DNA of 64,000 nucleotides, taken from positions 294,776 to 358,775 of the forward strand of contig CAADGE010000035.1 of assembly GCA_900696465.1 (NCBI GenBank), in the 5' to 3' direction. Source of the DNA: an uncultured Planctomycetota bacterium (lineage in GTDB: Bacteria > Planctomycetota > Phycisphaerae > UBA1845 > UTPLA1). Of the stretch, positions 1 through 9,068 are shown in pieces; the stretch's first letter is position 1, and the number at the start of each line of letters is the position of its first letter. The notes beneath the pieces were generated by a model. It worked only from the letters and a program-made list of their open reading frames with translations. It ran no database searches and was not told the origin of the DNA. The position numbers were made by a program, and so were the translations under genes.

Positions 1-600
1 AGATGCCCGGCTCGGTCTTGTTGATATCGTCCGGACAGCCATCGCAGACATCGCCCGTGCCATCGCCGTCTCGATCTGCCTGATCGGGATTGAAGTCGTC
101 CGGGCAGTTGTCGCAGGCATCGCCGATCCCATCACTGTCTGAATCGGCCTGACTCGGGTTGAAGTTCACCGGACAATTGTCGATGCAGTCCGGCACACCG
201 TCGGAGTCGCTGTCGAGCGAGTCGTCCTCGCCGCAGCCGCAGATGCCCGGCTCGGTCTTGTTGATATCGTCCGGACAGCCATCGCAGGCATCACCGACGC
301 CGTCGTCGTCGCGGTCCGCCTGATCCGGGTTGGCATCATCCGGGCAGTTGTCGCAGGCATCGCCGATCCCATCGCTGTCTGAATCGGCCTGACTCGGGTT
401 GAAGTTCACCGGACAATTGTCGATGCAGTCCGGCACACCGTCGGAGTCGCTGTCGAGCGCGTCGTCCTCGCCGCAGCCGCAGATGCCCGGCTCGGTCTTG
501 TTGGGATCATCCGGGCAGCCATCACAAACGTCGCCGACGCCGTCACCGTCGGAATCGGCCTGGTCGGGATTGAAGACGTTCGGGCAGTTATCGCAGGTAT
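1..600 (-). repeat. 240-bp tandem DNA repeat encoding TSP3 units
   Basis: Positions 1-240 and 241-480 are nearly identical, and a third diverging copy starts at 481. Each unit encodes three Asp-rich calcium-binding repeats followed by an EPGICGCGEDD linker. The near-identity at DNA level points to recent duplication or gene conversion. The repeat may continue beyond the left edge. Confidence 0.9.
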
Positions 601-2449
601 CGGGGAATCCGTCCCCGTCGAAATCGCCCAGCGCCGGCAAGACCAGCGAGATGTCATCGACCTGCCAACCCAAAGGCGAGCCCACGATTGACGTCGAACT
701 TGCATTGAAGACGAATCGCACGCGGACTGTCGTACCCGTGTAGGCCGACAGGTCGATCTGGTGCGGGCTCCATTCGCCGTTGCCGCCGGACATGGTCCAG
801 ACATCGACACCGTTGACACGAACAATGGCCACGTCGAGGGCCGCGCGCGATTCAAGCCGCGAGCAGAAAGAGAGCATTGCGCCCGTCGCGCCGGGCGGGA
901 CATATACGACGGGCGACATGAGCTGGCCGGTGTCGGAGGCCGCATATGAGCAGGTACCAACATGACCGGCGTATGCGAAGAAGCTGCCCTCGCAGGGAGT
1001 CGTCTTACCTGTGCATTGACTGGTGATATTGAAAATTCCGGTTGTGGACCAGCCGGCGGGCAGACCGTCTTCAAAATTCGCCTCGAAGAGCAGACCACCG
1101 ACGGGCGGCGGGAAGCATGCATCCAGAAATCCGTCATGCGTGCAGTCGAGCGCCGGATTCTCGGCGATCTGGCAGGTATCCGGCACGTTATTCTCGTCGC
1201 AGTCGCATTCGCATTCATCGAGGATGCCGTTGGAGCAGGCGTCCAATGATGGATTCGCGGCAATCTCCTCGTGATCGGGAATCTTGTTCGCATTGCAATC
1301 CAGCACGCGCTCGTAGAGAACATGGGCGGAGATGTACGAAGATCCGCTGCAGGCCGTCGCGTTCACGTCGACTGACGGACTCATCTGAATCATTGCGTCG
1401 CCGCCGCCGACGGCGGTGTTAAAGGTCGCCGGAGAGACGACCAGCTCCTGTCGGTCGGGCGTGGCCGGGCAGGCGCCGGCCAGCGTCTCGAAGATGCGGC
1501 CGATGTTCGTGCCGTTGATTGAGACGTCGACATACTCGGATGCATTCAGGAAATCGCCGAAAGCGGTGAATGTCAGGCGGACCTCATCGGCCGCGGACGG
1601 TGGCGACGGCACGGTGAACGTACGCGGGCTTCCGGTGCCGATTCCGTCAATTATCGCAGAGGTCGCGGCAAACTTGTTCCCGTAGTCGGCGGCGATCGAC
1701 TGACCGTTGCAGTCGACGCAGGTGGACAGCCGGACATCATCCACGTACCAGCCATCGGCACCGTCGCATTCATCTCTCCCGAAATCGAATCGAACCTGGA
1801 TGGTGATCGTGCCGTCGAGAAAACTGCTCAGGTCGACGACCGTGGTGCCCCACTGTCCGCCGACGCCGGTCCAGGCCTCCTGCCCTCCGAGCGGGTTGGT
1901 GTTGCCTTGTCCAGCGGTTCGCAGTCTGCCGTTGTACGGGTTGAATCGGATCGCACTACGCGGAACGGACATCGTCGTCCGGGCGTTGATCCGCACCTTG
2001 AGGTTACCGCCGTCGTAACCGCCTTCCGAGGCCAGGTAATGCGTGAAGCTCAGGGTCAGCGATTGAAGGCCGGGCGGCAGCGGTATCTCGGGACTCAGCA
2101 ATGTGTGCGATGCCGAAGTGCCGCCCGTGAGGCATCCAGTGCCGCCGGGAAAGTCGCCGCAATGCCACGCGTTGCCCGGACGCCCGAAGGGAAGCGCCTG
2201 TGTCAGCGCCCAGTTAAAGGTTGTCGGCGGGCCGGAGCTACCGACGGTCCATCGACCGGGCCCATGCTCAAAATCGTCGATAAAGAGGGTTCGCTCTGTC
2301 CGGCAGGGCGAAAGGTCGCCGGGTTCCAGCACAGAATCGGCCTGGGCGAACGCACGGCTGGGCATCAGTGCCGACGCGCAGAGGATGGCTGCAAGGGTCA
2401 ACAGCGCGGCCGGCGCGCGAGCATCTCGGGATCGACCTGGCTTGAGCAT
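1..2449 (-). CDS. Secreted thrombospondin type 3 repeat protein, 3' end beyond window
   Basis: The frame is open from the ATG at 2449 to the left edge (816 codons), so the C-terminus is missing. An AGAGG lies about 13 nt upstream of the ATG. The N-terminus is a signal peptide with an arginine-rich n-region and cleavage near residue 35. Two beta-sandwich-like modules follow, about residues 50-235 and 450-600, each ending in a W-x-VDD-[VI] strand. Between them (about 385-445) are short Cys/Asp-rich repeats of the planctomycete type. From about residue 604, Asp-rich repeats of the form DxDxDGxxDxCDNCP are thrombospondin type 3-like calcium-binding repeats. This family is exported and usually lies on the cell surface or outside. 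The substrate is unknown. Longer-looking frames in this stretch on either strand are by-products of the repeats. Confidence 0.85.
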   Translation of the reverse strand, partial: MLKPGRSRDARAPAALLTLAAILCASALMPSRAFAQADSVLEPGDLSPCRTERTLFIDDFEHGPGRWTVGSSGPPTTFNWALTQALPFGRPGNAWHCGDFPGGTGCLTGGTSASHTLLSPEIPLPPGLQSLTLSFTHYLASEGGYDGGNLKVRINARTTMSVPRSAIRFNPYNGRLRTAGQGNTNPLGGQEAWTGVGGQWGTTVVDLSSFLDGTITIQVRFDFGRDECDGADGWYVDDVRLSTCVDCNGQSIAADYGNKFAATSAIIDGIGTGSPRTFTVPSPPSAADEVRLTFTAFGDFLNASEYVDVSINGTNIGRIFETLAGACPATPDRQELVVSPATFNTAVGGGDAMIQMSPSVDVNATACSGSSYISAHVLYERVLDCNANKIPDHEEIAANPSLDACSNGILDECECDCDENNVPDTCQIAENPALDCTHDGFLDACFPPPVGGLLFEANFEDGLPAGWSTTGIFNITSQCTGKTTPCEGSFFAYAGHVGTCSYAASDTGQLMSPVVYVPPGATGAMLSFCSRLESRAALDVAIVRVNGVDVWTMSGGNGEWSPHQIDLSAYTGTTVRVRFVFNASSTSIVGSPLGWQVDDISLVLPALGDFDGDGFPDTCDNCPNVFNPDQADSDGDGVGDVCDGCPDDPNKTEPGICGCGEDDALDSDSDGVPDCIDNCPVNFNPSQADSDSDGIGDACDNCPDDANPDQADRDDDGVGDACDGCPDDINKTEPGICGCGEDDSLDSDSDGVPDCIDNCPVNFNPSQADSDSDGIGDACDNCPDDFNPDQADRDGDGTGDVCDGCPDDINKTEPGI

Positions 2450-2867
2450 TGTTTACGATGAACCTCTTAGCAGGGCCCCCGTGCGGCTCAGTCGGATTCG
2501 CTTTGATCGTATGAAATTTGGGCGAGGGACCCCCCAGGATGTCCCAATCGCGGATTTCCCATCGAGTGCCAAAGTCGGTTCGCTCCCTATAACAATATCC
2601 GCATGGGCACCGGAAAACAACCCCGGGAACGCCGAACAACGCTGCGCTCGATAAGGATTCTGGAGCGGACCGCAAATGAAAATGCGGCTGCGACCCGGTG
2701 ACCGGATCGCGCCGCATGATCAGGCGGGTTATGCTCAAAACGTTGGGCTGACAAACGCCCGAGAATCCAATTCACACAGGACCGCTGTCCGTGGCGTGAC
2801 CAGAATTGCACCACCATCGCACCTCAACCCATCGTTGGTCGAGCGTTATCGGGTGCGCAGGCGGTGG
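2450..2867. other. Intergenic region upstream of the TSP3 gene
   Basis: About 420 bp lie between the TSP3 gene start and the stop of the next minus-strand gene. Only short frames without a ribosome binding site or family features are present. A weak promoter-like pair is listed separately. Confidence 0.6.
2592..2620 (-). promoter_or_regulatory. Possible sigma70 promoter for the TSP3 gene
   Basis: On the minus strand, TTGTTT and TATTGT are separated by 17 bp. This would leave a leader of about 140 nt before the ATG at 2449. Both boxes match the consensus imperfectly, so this is a weak prediction. Confidence 0.3.
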
Positions 2868-3131
2868 CTAACTGCCCGACTGCTCCTCGAGCATCTTTCG
2901 CAGATAGCCGTTTTCGCGGCGCGTTGCTTCGAGATCAAAAAGCAGATACTTGATCGAAAGCCGCAGGTAATCGATCGAATCCTGCAACCCCATGACCGTC
3001 TGCTTGAGCTTCTCGTGACGCTCCTTCGACTGGGCCGCCAGCGTCTGGAGTTTGGCACGGTCTTCTTCGGGAATGTTGCCGATTTCCTGGACCAGTTCGG
3101 CCAGTTTCTTCTGAAAAGTCGTCTCGTCCAT
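2868..3131 (-). CDS. Small coiled-coil protein, unknown function
   Basis: The protein has 87 residues. I chose the ATG at 3131 because a strong purine-rich ribosome binding site (GAGGGGGG) lies just upstream. It is highly charged and predicted almost wholly helical, with a leucine-rich heptad-like region over about residues 30-85 and no signal peptide or membrane segment. I recall similar short helical proteins in planctomycetes, but I cannot name the function. The sequence would fit a small cytoplasmic adaptor or DNA-associated protein, which is only inference. It is monocistronic, with more than 400 bp on each side. Confidence 0.7.
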   Translation of the reverse strand: MDETTFQKKLAELVQEIGNIPEEDRAKLQTLAAQSKERHEKLKQTVMGLQDSIDYLRLSIKYLLFDLEATRRENGYLRKMLEEQSGS

Positions 3132-3586
3132 ATTTCCCCCCTCATCGCCTTCGGCGTCTGTTTGACTGCCGTCGCACGTCGCCCGCTCGTCGATTCGAGT
3201 CATTCGATGCGGCGTGCGTCAGGTCCCCTCCGGTTGATTCAAGGCCAACCATCCGGCGAAAGGCAAGCCGCGTGCCGTCTCCGAAATTGGCTGATGCGAG
3301 GCGGCTCCTGCCCATAAGAGTCGCCTGCATCGTTCGGCAGGTGTCGTTCATGAGAGTTATGGCCGCTCGCGGCCCCTCCCGTCTGTAACGGCGGGTGGTG
3401 TCGGATCAACAGGTATTGGGTGCGGCTCATCGGAAGTCCGGCATTCCGAACATTCGAATCGTCCGTATCATGCTTCGCGGCGATGGACCATCTCGGCCTC
3501 ATCACGTATGAGGACCCGCCGTGCAGTCCGGGCAGATAACCTGCGGTCACCCAGAGAGTGTTGATCATCGCAGCGAGCAGGTATCG
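3132..3586. other. Intergenic region between divergent genes
   Basis: About 455 bp separate the small coiled-coil gene (minus) from the GT-C/TPR gene (plus). Several short overlapping frames exist on both strands, but none has a convincing start or recognisable composition. I see no tRNA, terminator or strong promoter. Confidence 0.5.
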
Positions 3587-5410
3587 ATGAAGCGTACGCA
3601 GCGCAGTCATCCTGCAGATTCCGGCGATCACGAGGCCGTCGCATCCCGCGTCGGCGGTCTTGCTCGTGCGTGTCTGCTATTGCTGCTGTTGGGTGTGGCC
3701 GTGCTGCTGGCGTTCGCCCCGGAGATGGGTGGCGAATTCCTCAACTGGGACGATGATCGCAATTTCCTGACCAATCTTGAATACCGAGGAATCGGTGCGG
3801 ATCAGTTTCGCTGGGCGTGGCAGACGTATCATCTCGGCGTCTGGCAGCCGGTGAGCTGGATCATCCTCGGTGCCCAGTGGCGTGTCGGCGGGCTGTCACC
3901 GCAGACTTATCATCTGACCAGTCTTGTCCTGCACCTTGTGAATGGCTTGCTGCTTTACCTGTTGATGCTGCGGCTGTTCACCGCCGTCAGGCGAGACGGC
4001 CCTCGGAAAAGTGCTTCCGATGACGAAATCGATGCGGCGGTCAGGTTCGGCGCTGCTGCGTCGACAATCCTCTTTGTCGTGCACCCGCTCCGCGTCGAAC
4101 CGGTGGTCTGGATTTCCTGTCAGCCGTATCTGCCTGCTGCGATGTTCTATCTGCTGGCGGTCCTCGCTTACCTTCGTGCAGTCGGCGATTCGGTCGGCTC
4201 GGCGGAGGAACGTGTCTCGCACATTCGGGTCGGGTGGTTCCTGACGTCGCTGGCGTGTTACGCAATTGCGCTGGGCAGCAAGGCGACGGCCGTAAGTCTC
4301 CCGCTTGTGCTGGTGATACTCGATGTCTGTGTACTTCGCCGTTGTGGCTCCGCGGCCGGGACAAACGGCAGCAGTCTTCTCGCTGCACGTCCTCGGGTTT
4401 CGTACGGAAGATGCGTAATCGAAAAGCTGCCATACGTCGCACTCGCGCTGCCGGTCTGCCTCTGGGCCGTGGCCGCCAAGGACTACAGCGAATCTCGCGC
4501 CCCCTGGGCGGAGTTCGATCTGAGCGCACGGCTGGCACAGGCCTCCGCCGGCATCGTATTCTATCTTTCCAGGTCGCTGTTGCCGCTCGACCTTTCGCCG
4601 TACTACCGCATCCCGAATGAGATTTCCCTTACTCAATGGCCGTATGCAGCAAGTGCCGCCGCTGTGGCATGCATGACTCTCTTTCTTGTGGTCCTGCGTC
4701 GTCGATATCCGTACCTTCTCGGGGCGTGGTTGATCTATCTGGTGATCCTCCTGCCGAATCTCGGTCTCGTGCAGATCAGCCAGCAACTCGCTGCGGATCG
4801 TTACGCTTATCTGGCGATCATGCCCGGTCATGTTTTGCTGGCAGCACTGCTCGGGCGCTTGTGGCGAAGCATGCGCGGGAATGCGAAGCGACGGACGATC
4901 GTCTCGACTGCACTGGTCGCCGTGATAGCGGTGCTGATCCACGCTTCGCGAAGTTATGCAGCGCACTGGACGAGCTCCGTGCGGCTCTGGCAGCGAGCCC
5001 TTTCGCTCGATCCCGACTGCGCCGTGTCACATTGCAACTTGGCGGAGGCCTACCTTCGCGTCGAAAACTACGCCGAAGCTTCCTCTCACCTTTCCCGTGC
5101 CATTGAGCTGGAGCCGAACTTCTCATTCGCCTACGTCAACTTCGCGGCCCTGCTGCTTCAGGCAGGGCATTACGAGGATGCGGCGACAGCCGCTGAGCAC
5201 GCCATCGAGTCTCGTCCGCCGCTTGCGGGGTTGGACCTTGCCCGGGCACATGCCATCTGCGGCGAGGCCTTCGCCGCGCTCGGGCGGATCAGGCAGGCGT
5301 GGGAACACACACTCAGGGCCCGGGAGCTGGGCTTCGTCGAAGCGGAGAAAATGCTGAACTACCTTCGCCAACGAACAAACCAGGGAACTGCCGCGCAGCC
5401 GTCGCCGTAG
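3587..5410 (+). CDS. TMTC-like polytopic membrane protein (GT-C type) with C-terminal TPRs
   Basis: The ATG at 3587 follows an AGCAGG and precedes the first membrane segment. An in-frame GTG at 3521 would only add an unlikely hydrophilic stretch. The 607-residue protein has a first membrane helix at about residues 25-45, then an acidic NWDDD motif in the first extracytoplasmic loop. This acidic position is typical of GT-C glycosyltransferases that use polyprenyl-phosphate sugars. About ten more hydrophobic segments run to about residue 450. Two to three tetratricopeptide repeats fill about 465-600. The architecture matches TMTC-type proteins (known O-mannosyltransferases in animals), which are abundant in planctomycetes. 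Acceptor and donor are unknown. It stands alone and is convergent with pssA. Confidence 0.8.
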   Translation: MKRTQRSHPADSGDHEAVASRVGGLARACLLLLLLGVAVLLAFAPEMGGEFLNWDDDRNFLTNLEYRGIGADQFRWAWQTYHLGVWQPVSWIILGAQWRVGGLSPQTYHLTSLVLHLVNGLLLYLLMLRLFTAVRRDGPRKSASDDEIDAAVRFGAAASTILFVVHPLRVEPVVWISCQPYLPAAMFYLLAVLAYLRAVGDSVGSAEERVSHIRVGWFLTSLACYAIALGSKATAVSLPLVLVILDVCVLRRCGSAAGTNGSSLLAARPRVSYGRCVIEKLPYVALALPVCLWAVAAKDYSESRAPWAEFDLSARLAQASAGIVFYLSRSLLPLDLSPYYRIPNEISLTQWPYAASAAAVACMTLFLVVLRRRYPYLLGAWLIYLVILLPNLGLVQISQQLAADRYAYLAIMPGHVLLAALLGRLWRSMRGNAKRRTIVSTALVAVIAVLIHASRSYAAHWTSSVRLWQRALSLDPDCAVSHCNLAEAYLRVENYAEASSHLSRAIELEPNFSFAYVNFAALLLQAGHYEDAATAAEHAIESRPPLAGLDLARAHAICGEAFAALGRIRQAWEHTLRARELGFVEAEKMLNYLRQRTNQGTAAQPSP

Positions 5411-5470
5411 CAGAATGCACGAACTTGCTTCACACAAGCGAGCATCGAGTTTGTCTGTTGAGAATTGAGA

Positions 5471-6451
5471 TTACTGGCCGGCGGCCTTGTCTCGTGCCGC
5501 CGATGAAGTGATGGTTGATTGCTCAGTAGTGTTCACCACGATCGCGCCGGTCGGCGCCTCGTGCGTGCCGCGCAGCCGGCGGAAGATCGCCCCGACTGGC
5601 CCGGAGAGGGCGTAGACTGCGGCAGCAAGGGCAATGGTCAGTTGAAACTGCACAACGAGCCCGACGAGCAGCACAATAAGCAGCGCGACGACCTGTCGAA
5701 AGGATCTTCGACCGCGCAGCAGCGTGTTGATCAGGTGTGCATAACGAAATCGGCTGACCATCAGCAGGCCCAGCAGCATGGTAAAGGGCGGGATCAATCG
5801 AGCGACCAGTTGCGACGTGCCCACCGGAGCCAGATCCTTGAGAAGGTCCTGATGAAGGATGACTAGGCCGATGACCGCGCAGGCCGCGCCAGGCGTCGGC
5901 AGGCCGCGGAATCCCATATGGGCGGCTTCGTCTGCGACGTTTTCGACGTTGAATCGCGCGAGCCGCAGGGCAGCGCAGCAGACGAACGTGGCCGCCATGA
6001 CCCACTCGGCTCGCCAGTAGATGCGCTCCAGGTTGGAGAGTTCGACGACGTTTCCCGGATGGGCAATGCAGAGAACCAGCACCGCCGGGGCAACGCCGAA
6101 GCTGACGATATCCGCGAGCGAGTCGAGCTGCGCGCCGAATTCGCTTGTCTTGCGCGTCAGGCGAGCCAGTCGTCCATCAATGCCGTCAAAAAACATGGCC
6201 ACGACGAGCAGATACGCCGCGATGGCAAGAAACGTGGGAAAGAGATTGTTGAGCCGGGCACTGCCGAGGGTCTCGCGATACAGATCGCTGCCTGCGGCAT
6301 GGACGCTGAGCATACAAACGTAGATCGCCCCCAGCCCGCAGAGCAGGTTGCACAGCGTCGCCAGCGATGGCAGCACGGCGACCGTCTTGAGCACGCGATC
6401 ACGCCGCCGAGTTCGCCGCTCCCAGTGGTCTGGTGGTTCTACAATTCGCAT
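5471..6451 (-). CDS. pssA: CDP-diacylglycerol-serine O-phosphatidyltransferase
   Basis: This integral membrane enzyme makes phosphatidylserine from CDP-diacylglycerol and L-serine. The CDP-alcohol phosphotransferase signature DGxxAR-x8-G-x3-D-x3-D is complete near residues 90-115 (DGRLARLTRKTSEFGAQLDS). Seven or eight hydrophobic segments follow the typical layout, and the 326-residue length is at the long end for the family. The gene lies 38 bp after psd on the same strand. The pair forms the two-step route to phosphatidylethanolamine and is probably one transcript with psd first. The start has no strong ribosome binding site and the hydrophilic N-terminus of about 25 residues is variable, so the exact start is uncertain. 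Confidence 0.92.
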   Translation of the reverse strand: MRIVEPPDHWERRTRRRDRVLKTVAVLPSLATLCNLLCGLGAIYVCMLSVHAAGSDLYRETLGSARLNNLFPTFLAIAAYLLVVAMFFDGIDGRLARLTRKTSEFGAQLDSLADIVSFGVAPAVLVLCIAHPGNVVELSNLERIYWRAEWVMAATFVCCAALRLARFNVENVADEAAHMGFRGLPTPGAACAVIGLVILHQDLLKDLAPVGTSQLVARLIPPFTMLLGLLMVSRFRYAHLINTLLRGRRSFRQVVALLIVLLVGLVVQFQLTIALAAAVYALSGPVGAIFRRLRGTHEAPTGAIVVNTTEQSTITSSAARDKAAGQ

Positions 6452-6489
6452 AAAACGCTTTCGTTAAAACGCCGGTATCTGCTGCCTCG

Positions 6490-7230
6490 TCAGCCTGCTG
6501 CGGTGACACGATCAGTCTTGTTGTGGAGAGCCGCCGAAGACGCATTGCCGGCCGATCGCTTGCCAGGCCGCATCAGCACCGTGCTGCCGCCCTTCACCAC
6601 ATCGTTCACCCGGACAGCCGGCTCCAGACCTGACTCGACCGGAACAATCAGATCCGTTCGCGAGCCGAATTTTATCAATCCCAGTCGCTGGCCGCGCTGC
6701 ACCCGATCGCCCTCGCGGAGTCGGCAGATGATCCTTCGGGCGATCAAGCCCGCGACCTGCCGCACGATCACCGGGCCGGCGTCCGACTCCTCGGGTTCGA
6801 TGACAATCGTGTTGGCCTCATTGCGAATGCCGCACTCCGGATGCCGCGCGTCGAGGAACTCGCCGGGCTGATAGCGGATGCGCGTGACACGGCCGGCACA
6901 GGGCACGCGGTTGATATGAACGTTGAAGACCGAGAGGAAGATGCTGATTCGCAAGGCGGGCCCATCGATGCCGTCGTAGGATTCCAGCCGCGCGACCTCG
7001 GTGACCTTGCCGTCGGCGGGCGAAACAAGAACTCCCGGCTCGGTCGGAATGGCGCGCTGTGGATCCCGGAAGAAGGCGATCACAAAGAGCCAGACTGCCC
7101 AGAACGGCACCGCCGCCGAACAGAACCACGGCGAGACATGAAGCGCCGCCCAAACAGCCGCCCCGGCCGGTGCATGGCACACGATCGTGGCGATGGCGAT
7201 TTCTCGAAGTCCGTCCCGTGCGATGGTCAT
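6490..7230 (-). CDS. psd: Phosphatidylserine decarboxylase, short bacterial type
   Basis: The enzyme decarboxylates phosphatidylserine to phosphatidylethanolamine using a pyruvoyl group made by self-cleavage. The 246-residue protein has one or two N-terminal membrane segments (about 15-50), the conserved SPADGKV near 70, the FLSVFNVHINRVP block near 98, and a C-terminal FGSRTD segment. The serine after glycine in that segment is the expected cleavage and pyruvoyl site. The family usually has LGST or FGSR here, so the residue is intact. It lies upstream of pssA in a two-gene operon. The C-terminal extension of about 25 residues after the catalytic site is polar and unremarkable. Confidence 0.92.
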   Translation of the reverse strand: MTIARDGLREIAIATIVCHAPAGAAVWAALHVSPWFCSAAVPFWAVWLFVIAFFRDPQRAIPTEPGVLVSPADGKVTEVARLESYDGIDGPALRISIFLSVFNVHINRVPCAGRVTRIRYQPGEFLDARHPECGIRNEANTIVIEPEESDAGPVIVRQVAGLIARRIICRLREGDRVQRGQRLGLIKFGSRTDLIVPVESGLEPAVRVNDVVKGGSTVLMRPGKRSAGNASSAALHNKTDRVTAAG

Positions 7231-7338
7231 GGTGTGCCTGTCTGCCGGAGGTCGGCGGACCCCGGCCTTCTGCGCACGATCATAGTGCCGCCACGGGCGG
7301 AAGGGAAAACATCCTGCCGGTGTAGCATGGGAAGAGAA

Positions 7339-8292
7339 TTAATCGCCGGAATCCTGGAAGTCGTTGAAGCTCGGCTGCCAGATGGTGCCGCCCATGCCGT
7401 AGATATTGCGGGTGTCGAAGAAGCCGTGGGCGACATGTCCGTCGGCGAAGCCGAGGGTCCAGGAGGAGAACTTGCGGTGCCAGCCGTTGACCTGCGGCAG
7501 CGAGGGGGGCGCATCTTCATCGTCCACGAGACCGTAGGGCTTGGCGTTGTACGTTGCGCCATAAAAACCCTGCTCTGCCCACAGGACAAACTGCGAGGCA
7601 TTGCCACCAACGAGATGCCGGGCGATGCGGGAGGACAACTCCGAGAACTTGGCCGGGTCGTGGATCGAGGGCGTGAAGTCGAATCCGACGTATCCCTGGA
7701 GCCAGCGGGTGTTCAGACTGAAGCTGCTGCCGTTGGCCTCCCATGAACTGTGGACTTCCTCGTCCATTGGCGGCTCGCCGGGATCGCCGATGTAAGTCGT
7801 CGTACTGCTGCGATCACTCGGGCAGATGAAGCTGCTGATGATGTCGCGGCCGCGATCGTTGAAGTTGAATGGGTCCGCCTGGGCCGTACGATCGATGAAC
7901 TTGTTCAGCGGCCGCACCTGAGCCGGGTAGAGACTGCTGTCCATGTACAGGTCTTTCTCGTGCGGCTTTATGGCCCGAAATCCGCCGAAGACCCACGGAG
8001 TAACCACGGAAGGCGAATAGCCCTTGTGCGGCGGAATCTGATACCACGGATAGAGCTGCTGGCCCTGCTGATCATCTACGTACATGGCGCTGCCCAGGAG
8101 GACGGTACGCAGATTCGCCATGCACTTGATTCTTCGGGCCTGTTCACGGGTGGCGCGAAGGTAGGGCACGAGGATGGCGATCAGCAGTGAGATCACTGCC
8201 ATTACCACCAGCAATTCGATCACGGTGAATGCCGGTCGACGCCTGTGATGTCGTGACGGCTCGCGTGTCGAGTTGTGTACGAAGCTCGCCAT
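7339..8292 (-). CDS. Type II pseudopilin-like protein with prepilin N-terminus
   Basis: I chose the ATG at 8292 because AGGGGTGGAG lies directly upstream. Further-upstream starts lack such a site. After a basic leader of about 20 residues comes AFTVIELLVVMAVISLLIAI, the classic prepilin peptidase motif with glutamate at +5 of the mature protein. The C-terminus has a FADGHVAHGFF stretch, the DGH hallmark of the large planctomycete pseudopilin-like family related to DUF1559. The 317-residue protein would be processed by a prepilin peptidase and inserted in the inner membrane. Such proteins occur in many copies per planctomycete genome and their substrates are unknown. The gene is 108 bp upstream of psd on the same strand. 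Confidence 0.85.
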   Translation of the reverse strand: MASFVHNSTREPSRHHRRRPAFTVIELLVVMAVISLLIAILVPYLRATREQARRIKCMANLRTVLLGSAMYVDDQQGQQLYPWYQIPPHKGYSPSVVTPWVFGGFRAIKPHEKDLYMDSSLYPAQVRPLNKFIDRTAQADPFNFNDRGRDIISSFICPSDRSSTTTYIGDPGEPPMDEEVHSSWEANGSSFSLNTRWLQGYVGFDFTPSIHDPAKFSELSSRIARHLVGGNASQFVLWAEQGFYGATYNAKPYGLVDDEDAPPSLPQVNGWHRKFSSWTLGFADGHVAHGFFDTRNIYGMGGTIWQPSFNDFQDSGD

Positions 8293-8397
8293 GGCTCCAC
8301 CCCTGCGTCGAACCCGCCCGGCCATCATGTTCGACGCAGCTTCAAATGCGTCCGGCAAACTCGGCATGACTGCCTGATGGCCGGCCGCAACAATCCG

Positions 8398-8838
8398 TTA
8401 AATCACCTTCACCGGATGGCGCGCTGCCTCCTTCTGCTTCCGATGATCCTTCAAACCCTCCGGTGATGACGGGGCCTTGCGTCCCGGGTCCGGCGATGTT
8501 CGGTCGCCGTGACACGTCGAGCACTTGCCATCCACCCCGGGAACCTCCGGGCCCAGATAAACCGTCTCGCAGCGCGAACAGCTTCGCGCCAAGTACAATT
8601 CAAAGGAGCGGCATCCCGGGCATCGCAGGCCCGCGAATCGGTCCGGTCCGCGCCGGCCAAGTTTCGCGACCTCGTCTGCACTCAGCATGAAGTCCCGATT
8701 GCAATGTCTGCACATCCAGAGAGTCCGGGTGTCTTCGCTCCGCGCGATCGGATCCGATGGGGCGTAGTCCGACTGGAGTGTCACCGTCGCCGCCAGCGTG
8801 ATGGCAAACAGAGAGCCAGCTAGAAAAAGCTTGCCCAT
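8398..8838 (-). CDS. Membrane-anchored zinc-ribbon protein
   Basis: The start is the ATG at 8838, preceded by GGAG at about 9 nt. An in-frame GTG at 8850 overlaps that site and is less likely. The 146-residue protein has an N-terminal hydrophobic signal anchor (residues 3-20) followed by four CxxC pairs (CRHC, CPGC, CSRC, CSTC). These suggest two treble-clef or zinc-ribbon units, like small rubredoxin/zinc-ribbon domains. The C-terminal 35 residues are polar. No catalytic motif is visible. A role in metal binding or protein-protein contact at the membrane is inference. It precedes the pseudopilin-like gene by about 105 bp on the same strand, so co-expression is possible. Confidence 0.7.
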   Translation of the reverse strand: MGKLFLAGSLFAITLAATVTLQSDYAPSDPIARSEDTRTLWMCRHCNRDFMLSADEVAKLGRRGPDRFAGLRCPGCRSFELYLARSCSRCETVYLGPEVPGVDGKCSTCHGDRTSPDPGRKAPSSPEGLKDHRKQKEAARHPVKVI

Positions 8839-8853
8839 GGTCGTGAACACTCC

Positions 8854-8868
8854 ATCCCGAAACGGGAT
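8854..8868 (-). promoter_or_regulatory. Hairpin in the leader of the zinc-ribbon gene
   Basis: A perfect 6-bp stem (ATCCCG/CGGGAT on the minus strand) with a 3-nt loop ends directly beside the GGAG ribosome binding site. It could modulate translation initiation. Confidence 0.35.
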
Positions 8869-8888
8869 ATAAGAACCGACTGCCTCTT

Positions 8889-8918
8889 ATCTTATGGGAA
8901 ATGCACCTGCCTTGTCCA
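8889..8918 (-). promoter_or_regulatory. Possible sigma70 promoter for the zinc-ribbon gene
   Basis: On the minus strand, TGGACA (5 of 6) and TAAGAT (4 of 6) are separated by 18 bp. They lie about 50 nt upstream of the ATG at 8838. Confidence 0.35.
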
Positions 8919-9068
8919 GTGTTTTAAGTATGAGAATTGGGGCGGATCATCTCCGGTCGCGTCCAGCGGCATAACCATTCGACAGGACAGGGCTTGGAGA
9001 AATCGTGCAGCGCGACTCGCGCGCATTGGGCGCCGCCTGCGCGACTCGATATTCTGGACACACAGCCC

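Noticed and set aside
1..480. 240-bp direct repeats considered as a CRISPR or transposon end
   Set aside because: The repeats are contiguous, coding and translate to calcium-binding units. No spacers, terminal inverted repeats or transposase are present.
406..1323. Arginine/Ser-rich minus-strand frame overlapping the TSP3 gene
   Set aside because: It is out of frame with the TSP3 repeats and only exists because repeat DNA avoids stops. The correct frame runs uninterrupted to 2449.
3896..4966. Long minus-strand frame inside the GT-C/TPR gene
   Set aside because: It is antisense to a gene with clear membrane segments and TPRs, and has polar, unfamiliar sequence.
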